Assembly: GCF_000503895.1 (NCBI RefSeq)
Contig: NC_022997.1
Location: 3,475,821 to 3,539,820 of the forward strand
From: Hyphomicrobium nitrativorans NL23
GTDB lineage: Bacteria; Pseudomonadota; Alphaproteobacteria; Rhizobiales; Hyphomicrobiaceae
Direction: 5' to 3'
DNA length: 64,000 bases
A program made the translations under genes and the position numbers. The number at the start of each line of letters is the position of its first letter. Within the stretch, counting starts at the first letter, position 1. Below the pieces are notes generated by a model, which saw only the letters and a program-made list of their open reading frames with translations, was not told where the DNA came from and ran no database searches. This document shows positions 8,065 to 17,336 of the stretch, in pieces.

Positions 8065-9116
8065 GCCGTCACTCTCAATACCACGAGCCCAACAATCACG
8101 ATCCCCGTATCAAACAGAAAGCCCGGCTCGCCGACGTAACGCGCGATCTGTCCGGCAAGCGCGAGCAACGAGGCCATACAGAACACGATAAGCGAGTTGC
8201 GGCCCAAGCTGCTGAAGTAACGCACCATGGGAGCCGTCGAGCGAGCGAGTATAGGAAACAGAGGATAGAACGCAATCGCGACGGCCACGATGTTCAAGAT
8301 GCGGACGGGCGAGAGAAATTGCTTATCGAAAAGAAAGAAAAAGCGCGGATGGGGAACGGCCATCGGATCTGGGCGATAGTCCATCCAAACGATACCCGTC
8401 CCCATCGCGACGACAACCAGAGACACCGGCCATAGGCGCGAGACAACGGACCGCCACTGACTGGGATGCGTTTGTTGCAGCGTGATGACGGCAAAGCCGA
8501 GCACGACGAGAACTTGCCAGGAGAGAGGATTGAAGAACCACGCGCCTTGGGCGGGCCAGCTCGGCAGTTGGAGCTGCCACGTGAGTGTTGCAGCATAGAG
8601 CGCAAAGGACGCGGCGAGGGCGGCCGCGAGCGAACGGCGCGCAATGACGACGAACACGAGCGCCAACAGCAAGAGGACAACATAGAGCGGCAGAATGTTG
8701 AAATAGCCGATCTGGTAGGTGAGGAGCACCAGCCCGATAGAGGCGCGCGCCGTGTCGGAAAATACCGGCCCCGCGCCGTGCCACTCGATCAGCAGCGGAT
8801 CGTTGAACGCAATGGCTCCGGCCGCAAGCATCGCGATGGCGACGGAGATGATAACGATCTGCGCCTGCCAGATCTCGAATGCGCGCGAGAGGAGGCGCAC
8901 GATCACCTGCTGCAACGGTTTCGTACCGGCCTTGCCGCCCGCGACGAACGCAAGCGAGCAGCCGGCGAGGAACACGAAAAGCTCCGCCGCGTCCGAAATG
9001 GCATAATCGCGAAGCGTCAGGTGCGAATAGACCATGCCCGGGACATGGTTGATGAAAATCATCACCAGCGCGACACCCCGCCAGAAATCAATCGCATTGG
9101 GCGCCCGCATCCCCAC
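8031..9116 (-). CDS. OpgC-type membrane acyltransferase
   Basis: 361 residues with about ten hydrophobic helices. The N-terminus has IDFWRGVALVMIFINHVPG with DAAELFVFLAGCSLAF, the pattern of the OpgC branch of acyltransferase family 3 (FWRG and the helix-2 motif). OpgC transfers succinyl groups to osmoregulated periplasmic glucans in the inner membrane. Here no opgG/opgH lies nearby, so the acceptor is open. It is the first gene of a two-gene operon with the SGNH protein. Confidence 0.85.
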   Translation of the reverse strand: MGMRAPNAIDFWRGVALVMIFINHVPGMVYSHLTLRDYAISDAAELFVFLAGCSLAFVAGGKAGTKPLQQVIVRLLSRAFEIWQAQIVIISVAIAMLAAGAIAFNDPLLIEWHGAGPVFSDTARASIGLVLLTYQIGYFNILPLYVVLLLLALVFVVIARRSLAAALAASFALYAATLTWQLQLPSWPAQGAWFFNPLSWQVLVVLGFAVITLQQTHPSQWRSVVSRLWPVSLVVVAMGTGIVWMDYRPDPMAVPHPRFFFLFDKQFLSPVRILNIVAVAIAFYPLFPILARSTAPMVRYFSSLGRNSLIVFCMASLLALAGQIARYVGEPGFLFDTGIVIVGLVVLRVTAWIAELQPSSS

Positions 9117-9354
9117 TCCCGACCTATGAATTTTCCCCGATCCCCTGGGCGTTTAAGCGCATATTCGTGTGGCCACACAAGCGCGTCTCGACGGCGTTTT
9201 TGACGCGGCCTTGTCTTTTTCGATGTCCGTGACCAGGGGGCAGGCAGTTTGCCCGATCGATAAGCGATCTCTGGTGAAGGCCGCCGACGTTTGGGCGATA
9301 TATTTCGCCCGCGCGGCCTTGAGGTCGGGGTTGGTCTTCCTATCTACGCCTCGT

Positions 9355-11094
9355 TCAGGACAAGTGGCTTGGAGACCCTCGATGATCGACCCGACACGGC
9401 TTCTCGATCTGGTGTTGAATGGAACCGGCGGGTCGGATCCCGCGCAAAGCTCCGGCTCGGTGCCGGTGGCGGGCCGGGGCGTGACGTCCGCGGCGGAGGG
9501 GGCGCAAGGCGGGGATCTCCTCTCGCAAGCCAAGGACTTCCTCCGCAACCAAGGCGGAGGCCTCGCGGGAGGCGCGGCAGCGGGTGCGCTCGCCACGTTG
9601 CTGCTCGGCTCCAAATCCAGCCGCGAGTTGGCGGGCGATGCGCTCAAGCTCGGCGCGGCCGCAGCGCTCGGCGGGCTCGCCTACAAGGCCTATTCGAATT
9701 ATCGCGACGGCAAGCCTCTGATCGGCACGCGGGCTGCGGAGTTTCTGCAAGCGGCCCGCACGGGCGCGACTTTGCCCGGCGCGCCTGCCGAAGACGCTCA
9801 TGCGCTGCTGCTCTTGCGGGCGATGATCGCGGCAGCCTTGTCGGACGGGCTCATCGACGCACAAGAGCGCCAGCAGATTCTTGGGCGGCTTTCGGCTCTT
9901 GGCGTATCCGGCGAGGAGCAGCAGTTCCTGGAGCGTGAGATCGCGCAGCCCTGGTCGCCGCAGCAGTTTGCCGCCGCCACCGCTACGCCCGAAATGCGAA
10001 GCGAAGTCTATCTCGCCTCGTCGATCGCCATCGAAGCCGATACGCCGGCAGAGACGGCCTATCTCCGTTATCTTGCAGCAACGCTCGGTCTCGAAGATGC
10101 GCTGGTTCAGCACCTCGAAGCGGCGGTGACGTCCGCAAAGGACGGCAAGACGCTCGCCTGATGCGGGTTCGTCAGAGGTCATCCTGTGCGCGGACAGGAA
10201 CCACCCCACCTCCGGCTCAAGTACGTAGACTGTGAGGTCCGGCCGCTCGCGCGCCAATCGTATCGCGAGCGGCCGTGCCATAGCCTCGTGCGCCTTATGC
10301 CGCTCTTCGCTCCACACGCTTTGCGAAGGATCCTCACTGTCGAGCGACGCGTTGTATGCCTCCGCCCAATCGTTGAGGTCGCGCGTCAGTTCCTCCGAGA
10401 GGCCCATCTCTTCGGGCGCAATGTCGCCGTATAGATCCTGATCCAACGCCCAGAGCGGGTGGGTGAAGTAGTCCGTCATGACCTTGATGGCTTTCGCTTC
10501 CGAAAGCGGGCGTGGCGGTTCACCGTTCGCACCACTGAACAGGGGCGCATCGAACGGCGACGCGGCAGCGCTGCCGGCACTTGGCATCCCGCCCATCCAA
10601 AGGACGTAGACCACGTGCGCCACGACCATCGTGGCGGGTATCACGACGACCGGCCAAGACACCTCCGCGATGCCCGCGAGGCGGCCAGTTGCGGCCGCCC
10701 ATACGACGACGGCCGTGGCGAGAAGATAAATGACGAACGCATTGAACGTTTGGCGGCGGCCCGTCTCGTCCGGCGGTTCCTCGACATCGAAGTATCTCGG
10801 CGCGGCATAGAAGAGATAGACGGCTTGGCCGATCGAGGACGCGAGGAAGGCCCACACGGCCACATCGAGCAAAAACAGCAACGCGGCGCCGCCGATCATC
10901 ACAAGAACGGATGCGCAAACGAGCCAGTAGCCCTTGAGAAGATCCGCACGCGGCGGCAGCTTTCCGCCAATGGCGGCAATGGCCCGGTCGATCAAAAGCG
11001 CCATCAGGCTGGCGCGCGCGGCGACATAGGCTGCGAAAACGTAGAACGCGCCGACAAAGCGCAGCAGCAGGTCGATCGCGTCCATTGTCCCCAC
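9355..11094 (-). CDS. Membrane protein with long antisense C-terminal extension
   Basis: The open frame has 579 codons. Residues 1-175 contain about four to five membrane helices (for example LVCASVLVMIGGAALLFLLD and VVVIPATMVVAHVVYVLWMG). Residues 190-310 form a soluble domain (VMTDYFTHPLWALDQDLYGD; SEERHKAHEAMARPLAIRLA; YVLEPEVGWFLSA). From about residue 311 the frame is antisense to the DUF533 gene and becomes Arg/Gly-rich without family character. The likely real protein is about 310-320 residues and the stop has been lost or shifted. Function is unknown. Confidence 0.5.
   Translation of the reverse strand: MGTMDAIDLLLRFVGAFYVFAAYVAARASLMALLIDRAIAAIGGKLPPRADLLKGYWLVCASVLVMIGGAALLFLLDVAVWAFLASSIGQAVYLFYAAPRYFDVEEPPDETGRRQTFNAFVIYLLATAVVVWAAATGRLAGIAEVSWPVVVIPATMVVAHVVYVLWMGGMPSAGSAAASPFDAPLFSGANGEPPRPLSEAKAIKVMTDYFTHPLWALDQDLYGDIAPEEMGLSEELTRDLNDWAEAYNASLDSEDPSQSVWSEERHKAHEAMARPLAIRLARERPDLTVYVLEPEVGWFLSAHRMTSDEPASGERLAVLCGRHRRFEVLNQRIFETERCCKITEIGRLCRRIGFDGDRRGEIDFASHFGRSGGGGKLLRRPGLRDLTLQELLLLAGYAKSRKPPKNLLALLCVDEPVRQGCRDHRPQEQQRMSVFGRRAGQSRARAGRLQKLRSPRADQRLAVAIIRIGLVGEPAERCGRAELERIARQLAAGFGAEQQRGERTRCRASREASALVAEEVLGLREEIPALRPLRRGRHAPARHRHRAGALRGIRPAGSIQHQIEKPCRVDHRGSPSHLS
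9381..10161 (+). CDS. DUF533 / TerB-like membrane-associated protein
   Basis: 259 residues from the ATG at 9381 (MIDPTRLLDLVLNG). The open frame runs back to 9169 but the upstream part lacks family-like sequence. A Gly/Ala-rich segment (residues 50-110, GLAGGAAAGALATLLLGS) precedes an acidic alpha-helical TerB-like C-terminal domain (AMIAAALSDGLIDAQERQQI; SSIAIEADTPAETAYL). This matches the DUF533 family (E. coli YebE), inner-membrane or periplasmic proteins of unknown role. The complementary strand is fully open across this gene. Confidence 0.85.
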
Positions 11095-11285
11095 GTCCGG
11101 CTTTCTTCGCCGGGCGATCCCACTCCCGCGCGGCTGCGATCCGCCCTAACGAAGGAGCGGACGAATTTCATCGCACGACGCGCGTGCGATGGCCAGCCTA
11201 CGGAAGACTTTCTGCGATCAGCCGGCGCGAACAGGCTTGAGAGACACGAGCTGGGACAAGAGCCGATTTAGGATCTGCGATACGA

Positions 11286-11435
11286 TCAGCCCGGCGACTG
11301 AGAATAAAAGAAGACATAGACAACGGCGGCCACGACGAGCGCGATCAAAAGCGACCGCGTGAGCACACGATAGTTCATCCGTTGGGGCGTCGCCTGACGC
11401 GAATCGGTCGGATCGATGTTCTTGCGGTCATCCAT
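11286..11435 (-). CDS. 49-residue single-span membrane protein
   Basis: The start ATG at 11435 follows TGGAGGA, which fixes it inside a longer open frame. The N-terminal 28 residues are polar (MDDRKNIDPTDSRQATPQR). The rest is one hydrophobic helix (SLLIALVVAAVVYVFFYS). It is a small inner-membrane protein of unknown role. Confidence 0.6.
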   Translation of the reverse strand: MDDRKNIDPTDSRQATPQRMNYRVLTRSLLIALVVAAVVYVFFYSQSPG

Positions 11436-11682
11436 GCTTCGTCCTCCACGTCCGTTCGTTTCGGAACGCCGGGGGATCGCGATAGTTCCGGCATTTGCTC
11501 TCCGCGAGGAAAAATGGATGCGAATAAGATCGCATGATTTCAATTCGTTACCCTGAACGAGCGGGTTTTGTCTCGGCCTTGCGCGAAGGGAGAGGCGCTG
11601 CCGTCTGCTGCCGCGATTAGGAAATTTTTCACCCTCTTTGCCGAATGTCGGTCGCGGATGGCTCTTGCAGACGGACGCGATC

Positions 11683-12048
11683 ATGGACTTCTGGAAAACA
11701 CTGGTCTCGACACTCTCTCGGGATCAGGCGCCCGAAAAGCGAAAGACGGATCGCCAATCGCTGGAACCTGCGCAGTTTCGTCGTAGTCCGCGCATGAGAG
11801 AGGGCTTCCTTTGGGCCAACGGCCTCATCATGCCGCGCCCCTGCACGATCCGCGATCTTTCCCCTCTCACGGCCGAGATCGTGCTTTGGCACGACGACAT
11901 CAAGCCCGCGCTCCTCAGAGGGCCGCTCAAGCTCTACTCCAGCGCCGACCGGCGTGAAGCGGACTGCACCCTCGCGGGCCGTCGCGACAACATCCTGTCG
12001 CTGAAGCTGCAAAGCGCGTTTCACGCGCCGTCGCGGGCTTACCCGTAA
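11683..12048 (+). CDS. PilZ-like domain protein
   Basis: About 121 residues from the ATG at 11683. The spacing of the RKTDRQ motif, CTIRDLSPLTAEIVLW and LKLYSSADRREADCTLAGRR resembles the short PilZ proteins of alphaproteobacteria, which bind c-di-GMP through RxxxR and D/NxSxxG. The second motif is degenerate (DLSPLT), so ligand binding is uncertain. It converges on the next gene with only 24 bases between the stops. Confidence 0.5.
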   Translation: MDFWKTLVSTLSRDQAPEKRKTDRQSLEPAQFRRSPRMREGFLWANGLIMPRPCTIRDLSPLTAEIVLWHDDIKPALLRGPLKLYSSADRREADCTLAGRRDNILSLKLQSAFHAPSRAYP

Positions 12049-12072
12049 CCCTATTGCTTCGCCTCCGCACCG

Positions 12073-12933
12073 TCAGGGGGGCGTGACGGCACGTTTGCGC
12101 CCCGACAGAAGCGGGCGACCCACATAGCCATCCAACTCGCCGCGCCACCACAATCGTATCGGCTCGACAAGGCTGACGCGGCGCGTGCTGCTTTCCGGAT
12201 CGCGATAGCGCGGATGGTATCGCCACAGCCGCCACGCATAGAGATAGCGCAAGCGAAGAAGCCGGAAACCTTCCGTGATCGGGCGTACGAACGGCAACCG
12301 CCTCATCGCGGACACGGTCGAGCGATGGGTGCTTCCGAACGTTTTCCAATACCAGCTTCCGAAGACGGCATCCGCGACCCGGACCCAAAGTTTTCGCACG
12401 ACCGGAACGAGGAACGCGATCGGAAAGACGACCAGGAAGACGTGCAAATAGATCTGGCTGGCGATCAGCCCGACCACGACGAGCAGTTTCACGACGAGCG
12501 GAAGGTTCTGCCATTTCTCGCGGACGATCTTGATGGCCGTCTGCAGTTTTCCGCGCCAGCCACGCGCTTTGCCGACGGTGCTGTCGCTGACGATGACGCT
12601 GGCCGCGTATCCGAGCCCAACGCCGGTGAAAACCGTCGTCAGGCGCGAGAGACGGCGCCAGCCCACGCCGCGCGCCAACATCTGGCCCAGGCTGCCGGCA
12701 ACACGGATGATGCCGTTCGCCGCGACGACCAGACCGTTCCAGATAAACCGTCCTGCGGCGCCAAGCGCGTCCTGGCCGGTCAGTGCGTAGATCGCAACGA
12801 AAGCAACGACGACGAGCAGCGCGAACGTCGCGTACCAGCCTTTGCCTTTGCGCGCTTCCTCTTCCACAGCCCCTCCCCGCGCCGCGCGTCTTACACGTTC
12901 GCCGGCTACTCGGGAGTTTACTTGCCGCGACAC
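12073..12933 (-). CDS. Membrane protein of unknown function
   Basis: 286 residues. Hydrophobic segments lie at about 34-52 (ATFALLVVVAFVAIYALTG), 65-85, 98-112 and 150-185 (LLVVVGLIASQIYLHVFLVV). The C-terminal 90 residues are strongly basic and aromatic (RLLRLRYLYAWRLWRYHPRY). No motif points to an activity. It is not in an obvious operon. Confidence 0.65.
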   Translation of the reverse strand: MSRQVNSRVAGERVRRAARGGAVEEEARKGKGWYATFALLVVVAFVAIYALTGQDALGAAGRFIWNGLVVAANGIIRVAGSLGQMLARGVGWRRLSRLTTVFTGVGLGYAASVIVSDSTVGKARGWRGKLQTAIKIVREKWQNLPLVVKLLVVVGLIASQIYLHVFLVVFPIAFLVPVVRKLWVRVADAVFGSWYWKTFGSTHRSTVSAMRRLPFVRPITEGFRLLRLRYLYAWRLWRYHPRYRDPESSTRRVSLVEPIRLWWRGELDGYVGRPLLSGRKRAVTPP

Positions 12934-13005
12934 GGGAAAACGAGTTGCATCGACGCGCAGGCTTAGCCCCGACCAGAGAACCCCGCGCCCAGCAGCTTAT
13001 CCAAG

Positions 13006-13250
13006 CCCCGATGACGCCGACAAGCGGATCAATCCATGCCCATCCAAACAGGCTTGCCGCCAGCAAAAAAGGAAGATCGCGCGTGCGGCCGTTAGCGCAT
13101 CGGGCGTCACGCAAGCAAACGCGGCGCGACGATTGCCGTCGGCGTGATGCGGATGCGCATGTGCAGGGGAGGCCACATGCCTCCGAGCATCGCCTGGATG
13201 GTGGGCATGATCATGGCAGAGCAACCAGGCGCTTACGAGGTTTACGACAA
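13006..13250 (-). pseudogene. Relic of a dmeF-type CDF metal exporter
   Basis: About 245 bases are closely similar at nucleotide level to the middle of the intact DmeF-type gene at 20113-21042. The translation includes GLVVNLVSAWLLCHDHAHHP and HPHHADGNRRAAFACV, then shifts frame; LLAASLFGWAWIDPLVGVIG continues in another frame. The zinc-site Asp/His region is damaged. N- and C-terminal parts are absent. It is the remnant of a duplication or of a second transferred copy. Confidence 0.8.
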
Positions 13251-13344
13251 GGCCCAACGCTCGGATCGGCTGGATCGGCCGTTCAACACGGAAGGCTTTG
13301 CTTGCCGAGCACGCCCCATCTCTCGGGAGGGCGTGGCCGTCCGT

Positions 13345-16266
13345 TTAGAAGCGAACGCCAATCTTAGCCGATAGACCGTGCTCGTCCGCATCTGACGCCA
13401 GTTGCCCATGGTACGCCACGCCGAAGGTGACATCGTCCGCAAGCACGGCGTCGATCCCGGCTTCGATCACGGCCGCGTTCGCGGCGAGCGGCGTGCCCAG
13501 CACTGTGAAAGGTCCGGCATCGACCGCAGCGTGCGTGGCCGAAGGGGCGATGTCGCCAAACGCATGCCGCCAGCCGACGAGACCCCGGGCCGTCACAACC
13601 GTGGCTCCGGCCCACACCACGGCCTCGGCGCGCAGGCCTATCGTCGTGAAGGTGGTATCGTGGGTCTCGCTTGCTGTGGAGAGAGCGGCCGCTCCGCCGG
13701 TCTCCGCATAGCTGTCGCGGCGCAGATTGACATGCGCGAGATTTGCGAACGGTTCAAGGAACGACGCGCGCGTGCCAAGCCGGTAGCCCAGTTCGCCGAA
13801 GGCTTGGAAGGTGCCAGAATCGTAGCTTGCTTCGATCTGCTCGTTGAAGCCGGGGAACGCCACCGTACGGTCCGTCTCGACCTCGTGCCACGTATAGGCG
13901 AGCCCCGCGCGGAGCGCGAGCGCGCTCCACATGCGTCCGGCGTAGAGGCCGAGATGATAGTTGTCGCTTTCGCCGGACGACGCACGCGCACGCGAGTTGA
14001 AGTCCGTACGGCTAAAGCCGCCGAACAGGCCAGCCCGGGCGCTCGCGATGTCGCCGTCCAGACCGAAGAGCACACCTCCGTTGCGCGTCGAAAGGCTTGC
14101 GGCGTTTCCGTCGCCATCGTGCTCGCCCCATGATCCGAACGCCGTCGACCATGCGACGAGGCCCTGTGGCGGGCGCGATGTCTGCACGTCTCCACGCGTG
14201 CCGCGGCCCGGCCCACCAAGGCTATAGGCCGGCGTCATGGCAGCCGTATTGGTTGTCGCGGACGACGTGCCGCCTCCGAATGCAGCCCGCAGGCGGTCGT
14301 TCATCGCGTTACGAACAAAATGGCTGTTCTGCATGAGGGCGGTGAGCGCCGACGCATGGATCTCTCCGGAGAGCGCATCGAACGCCGCTCGCGCGTCGGT
14401 TTCGTCGGTCATGATGGCGATAAGATCCCAGATCGGATGGCCTGCGCCCAGTTGGTCGAAGGCGTTCGCCGCTGCGTTCTGGTTTGGCGTTTCGGCCGCG
14501 GACGCGAAATCGATGTCGTTGCGAAGGAGAGTCAGCAAAACGCCGTCGGCACGGTATTCGATGTCGTGATCGAGAAAAAGCAGGCTGTGAACTACGGATG
14601 CGAACTCGCCCGTCCGCGAGGCGGCGCTTATCAGGGTGAAGGGTCCGTTGATAGGACTCCAGCTTCCGGCCGTGGCTGGAGACAGATCGAGTTCGAGAGT
14701 TGCGCCCGCGATGTCGGCGGCGCCCGTGACATTCAGCCGGTCCGTTTCCGAGGGCGTGCCCTCGACCACGAACGTGCCGCGCAGCACGTAGTTGCCATCT
14801 ATGGTCTGCGTACCGATCGAATTCCCCGGAGCGTGGAAGCCTCCAGCGGCAACCGTGACGAGGCTGCCGGCGCCGCTGCCGATGGTGCCGATGCCGCCCA
14901 GTCCCGCACCGGCCGAGACATTGAGCGATCCGCCGAGTGTGCCGCCCGTCGCATTGCCGACGTTGAACGTTCCGCCGGACACCGTGGTCAGTCCGGAGAA
15001 CGCAGACCCGTCTCCGGTGTATGTCGTGGCGCCGCTCGCGTGCGCGATCGCGCCGCTCCCCGAAATGGCCACGCCGAACGCGTAGCCGGTGTCGGTGTGG
15101 TTGAAGGCCAATGTGCCGGTACCTGCCCCGAAACTGATCGCGGAAGCGGCGAGCGTACCCGAGGCAGTGGCTGCGTCGCCCAAGGCCGCGCCGATCGCGA
15201 GTGTGCCCGTCGAGCCCGCGATGGAAGCGATCGTGACGCTGGCTGCGGAAACGTGCCCTCCTTGCGAAACCGTTAGATTGCCCCGGCCCAAGCGGCCAAC
15301 AGTCAGATCCGTACTGTTGTCCCAACGCGAGCCCGATCCAGTGACCTCAACCTCGCCGATGCCCGGAGAATCGTCGCCGATGATTCCGATATTCGTTACA
15401 ACGACGCCGCCTTCGTCGACGTTCATGGTTCCATGTCCGAAATCGCCAATTTTCATTTCGGTCGTGTTCTGCCATCTGGACCCAACGCCGGATACGATTA
15501 TTGAGCCGACGCTGTCATCCTCGTTCGCGATAAGCGCAAATTGACTGGTTAGAACGCCACCGTCGGCAATGACGAGATGACCCGCGCCATACCGACCAAC
15601 TATCAGATCAGTGATGATCGTTACCGTGCTACCCGGCCCATCGACCCTTACGAAGCCCCGCGTATCATCGTCATCTGCGATGTCCAGAGCATAGGCCCGA
15701 ACGCTGCCTCCATTCTCGACGCGTATCTCGCCGCCGTTGAAGGCGACTGTGATTCGGTCGCTGCTGATCCAAGCGGCGCCTTGGCCGGCGACTGTTACGA
15801 TGCCTTGATAGGGTGCATCCGAACCTACAGCGACAGCTTCTGTCCGCAGCGTACCATCGGGCCCCACCGTCAGTACCCCCTCGCCCTCCCAACCTACTGT
15901 GAGGAAATCAACGTTCCACGCCGCGCCGAGCCCTTGAATCGTCACGCTGCCCGATGCGCCTGCCGCGCGCCCCAGGATTCCGTATTCACTGTGCACTTGG
16001 GCGTTTCCGATAATCGACATCGTGCCGTCAGCGACCTCGCCTACGATGAGATCGATACCGTCGGGCACGTTCCATACCGGCGACTGAGCGCCAGCCGGCG
16101 TGACGTCGCCTGTCACGATGACCTGCGCCGATGCGCGATCAGGGGTCGCGTAGGCCGCGAGGCACGTCACTACAGCCGTGCCTAGGCGCAGGCTCCGAAG
16201 AAATCGTTGGCCATCTAAAACGGATGCCGAGCTGCCAGCAGGCCGTTGTTTGATTTTCGTGGCCAT
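13345..16266 (-). CDS. Autotransporter with T5SS/PEP-CTERM-type repeats
   Basis: About 973 residues from the ATG at 16266, preceded by AAGGGGAAG. The signal peptide runs to about residue 48 (LGTAVVTCLAAYATPDRASA). Residues 50-350 hold six tandem modules of about 50 residues of the pattern W-N-x-x-x-D/E-L-x-V-G-x-x-G-x-G-x-L-x-V-x-x-G-G-x-V (for example DLTVGRLGRGNLTVSQGG), matching the T5SS/PEP-CTERM-associated repeat. A passenger linker follows. The last 280 residues form an autotransporter beta-barrel ending in the outer-membrane signature GLSAKIGVRF with terminal Phe. Surface-exposed beta-helix, probably adhesin-like. Confidence 0.9.
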   Translation of the reverse strand: MATKIKQRPAGSSASVLDGQRFLRSLRLGTAVVTCLAAYATPDRASAQVIVTGDVTPAGAQSPVWNVPDGIDLIVGEVADGTMSIIGNAQVHSEYGILGRAAGASGSVTIQGLGAAWNVDFLTVGWEGEGVLTVGPDGTLRTEAVAVGSDAPYQGIVTVAGQGAAWISSDRITVAFNGGEIRVENGGSVRAYALDIADDDDTRGFVRVDGPGSTVTIITDLIVGRYGAGHLVIADGGVLTSQFALIANEDDSVGSIIVSGVGSRWQNTTEMKIGDFGHGTMNVDEGGVVVTNIGIIGDDSPGIGEVEVTGSGSRWDNSTDLTVGRLGRGNLTVSQGGHVSAASVTIASIAGSTGTLAIGAALGDAATASGTLAASAISFGAGTGTLAFNHTDTGYAFGVAISGSGAIAHASGATTYTGDGSAFSGLTTVSGGTFNVGNATGGTLGGSLNVSAGAGLGGIGTIGSGAGSLVTVAAGGFHAPGNSIGTQTIDGNYVLRGTFVVEGTPSETDRLNVTGAADIAGATLELDLSPATAGSWSPINGPFTLISAASRTGEFASVVHSLLFLDHDIEYRADGVLLTLLRNDIDFASAAETPNQNAAANAFDQLGAGHPIWDLIAIMTDETDARAAFDALSGEIHASALTALMQNSHFVRNAMNDRLRAAFGGGTSSATTNTAAMTPAYSLGGPGRGTRGDVQTSRPPQGLVAWSTAFGSWGEHDGDGNAASLSTRNGGVLFGLDGDIASARAGLFGGFSRTDFNSRARASSGESDNYHLGLYAGRMWSALALRAGLAYTWHEVETDRTVAFPGFNEQIEASYDSGTFQAFGELGYRLGTRASFLEPFANLAHVNLRRDSYAETGGAAALSTASETHDTTFTTIGLRAEAVVWAGATVVTARGLVGWRHAFGDIAPSATHAAVDAGPFTVLGTPLAANAAVIEAGIDAVLADDVTFGVAYHGQLASDADEHGLSAKIGVRF

Positions 16267-16414
16267 GTCTTCCCCTTCGCACTCTCGAAGCCGCCGCTTG
16301 CCGAAAAACGGCGCACACGTCCCGGCTAACAAAAATTGCGAGAAGGGGTTTGCTCGCTTTTGATATTGGCGCGAAAAATTCGTACGTCCGGCGGTATTTG
16401 ATCGGCGACTGTTG

Positions 16415-17275
16415 CTATTCTATCGGCAACAGGATCGTGAACCTGCGCTGCTGGGGGTTCTGGCGATGGCGCGGCACATAATGCAATTCGACCGCGGGAT
16501 CGTCGGTGGCGTGATATCCGCTTCGCGGGAGCCACGTGCGGCAGAGAAGATCGTAGCTCCCTGGAATGGAGTCCGGCGGCCCGACGTGATCGAGACAGGC
16601 ATAAAGACCAGCCCTGGTTGTCGTAATGTTCAGCCCGAGATTTTCTGAAGAAGCGCGATCTCGCCAATCCTGCGGAACCGTAATCGCGCAATCGTACCTC
16701 GTCTGATGCTCGGGAGTGACGTCAGGATCGTCGTGCAGCAATCCGAGGTAGACGGCGGACGCGGGATAGAGCTGCGCTGGCGGCAATTGCTCAAGGAATC
16801 TCTCCCAGTACTGCGGGATCGAAGAGATGTCCCCGATAAACCGCCTGGAAAGAACCAAGAAGCTTTCGACCTCCCGAACCGATATTTCGAACGCGCCGAT
16901 CGTGTCGCAATGGCATCGCTGCTGCCGCCTAAAGGCCTTTCGATATTCCAACGGGGTCACGCCGAACCGATCTCGAAACGCGCGCGTAAAGGCCGCTTGG
17001 CTTGCATAGCCCCGTAAATGGCCGATCGATCGGGACGGCTGATCGGACCATTGAAGCTGAAGCGCTGCCGAATCGAGGCGAATCCGGCGCAGATAACCGG
17101 CGGGCGTTTCTCCGCTCTCGGACACAAACAGGCGATGGAAGTGGTGGAGCGATAAACCGAGCATCTTTGCGATGTCCTCGATCCGCAGGTCTTCGCTCAT
17201 CCTCTCTTCGAGCATGAGCATGGCTTTCGCGATACGCGGGTCCATGGCCGCCTGAGATTTGCATTGCTCGGTCAT
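16415..17275 (-). CDS. AraC-family regulator with GyrI-like ligand domain
   Basis: 286 residues. The DNA-binding domain is N-terminal (residues 12-115): first helix-turn-helix LRIEDIAKMLGLSLHHFHRL, second SIGHLRGYASQAAFTRAFRD. A GyrI-like small-molecule domain covers about 120-286 (FEISVREVESFLVLSRRFIG). This order is that of Rob/YtfJ-like regulators that sense hydrophobic compounds. The neighbours on both sides are unrelated, so the target is not evident. Confidence 0.9.
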   Translation of the reverse strand: MTEQCKSQAAMDPRIAKAMLMLEERMSEDLRIEDIAKMLGLSLHHFHRLFVSESGETPAGYLRRIRLDSAALQLQWSDQPSRSIGHLRGYASQAAFTRAFRDRFGVTPLEYRKAFRRQQRCHCDTIGAFEISVREVESFLVLSRRFIGDISSIPQYWERFLEQLPPAQLYPASAVYLGLLHDDPDVTPEHQTRYDCAITVPQDWRDRASSENLGLNITTTRAGLYACLDHVGPPDSIPGSYDLLCRTWLPRSGYHATDDPAVELHYVPRHRQNPQQRRFTILLPIE

Positions 17276-17336
17276 CGCAAGTAAGAGCCTCAGTGACGTT
17301 GTGGCGTAGCGCCGTTACCGAGCGCCAGGGCGCGAG

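Noticed and set aside
14309-15325. Long open frames on both strands within the autotransporter gene
   Set aside because: They are Arg/His-rich shadows of a GC-rich repeat gene with no ribosome binding sites or family motifs.
13345-16332. Start of the autotransporter at 16332
   Set aside because: The 22 extra residues have no signal-like character and the ATG at 16266 has a strong ribosome binding site.
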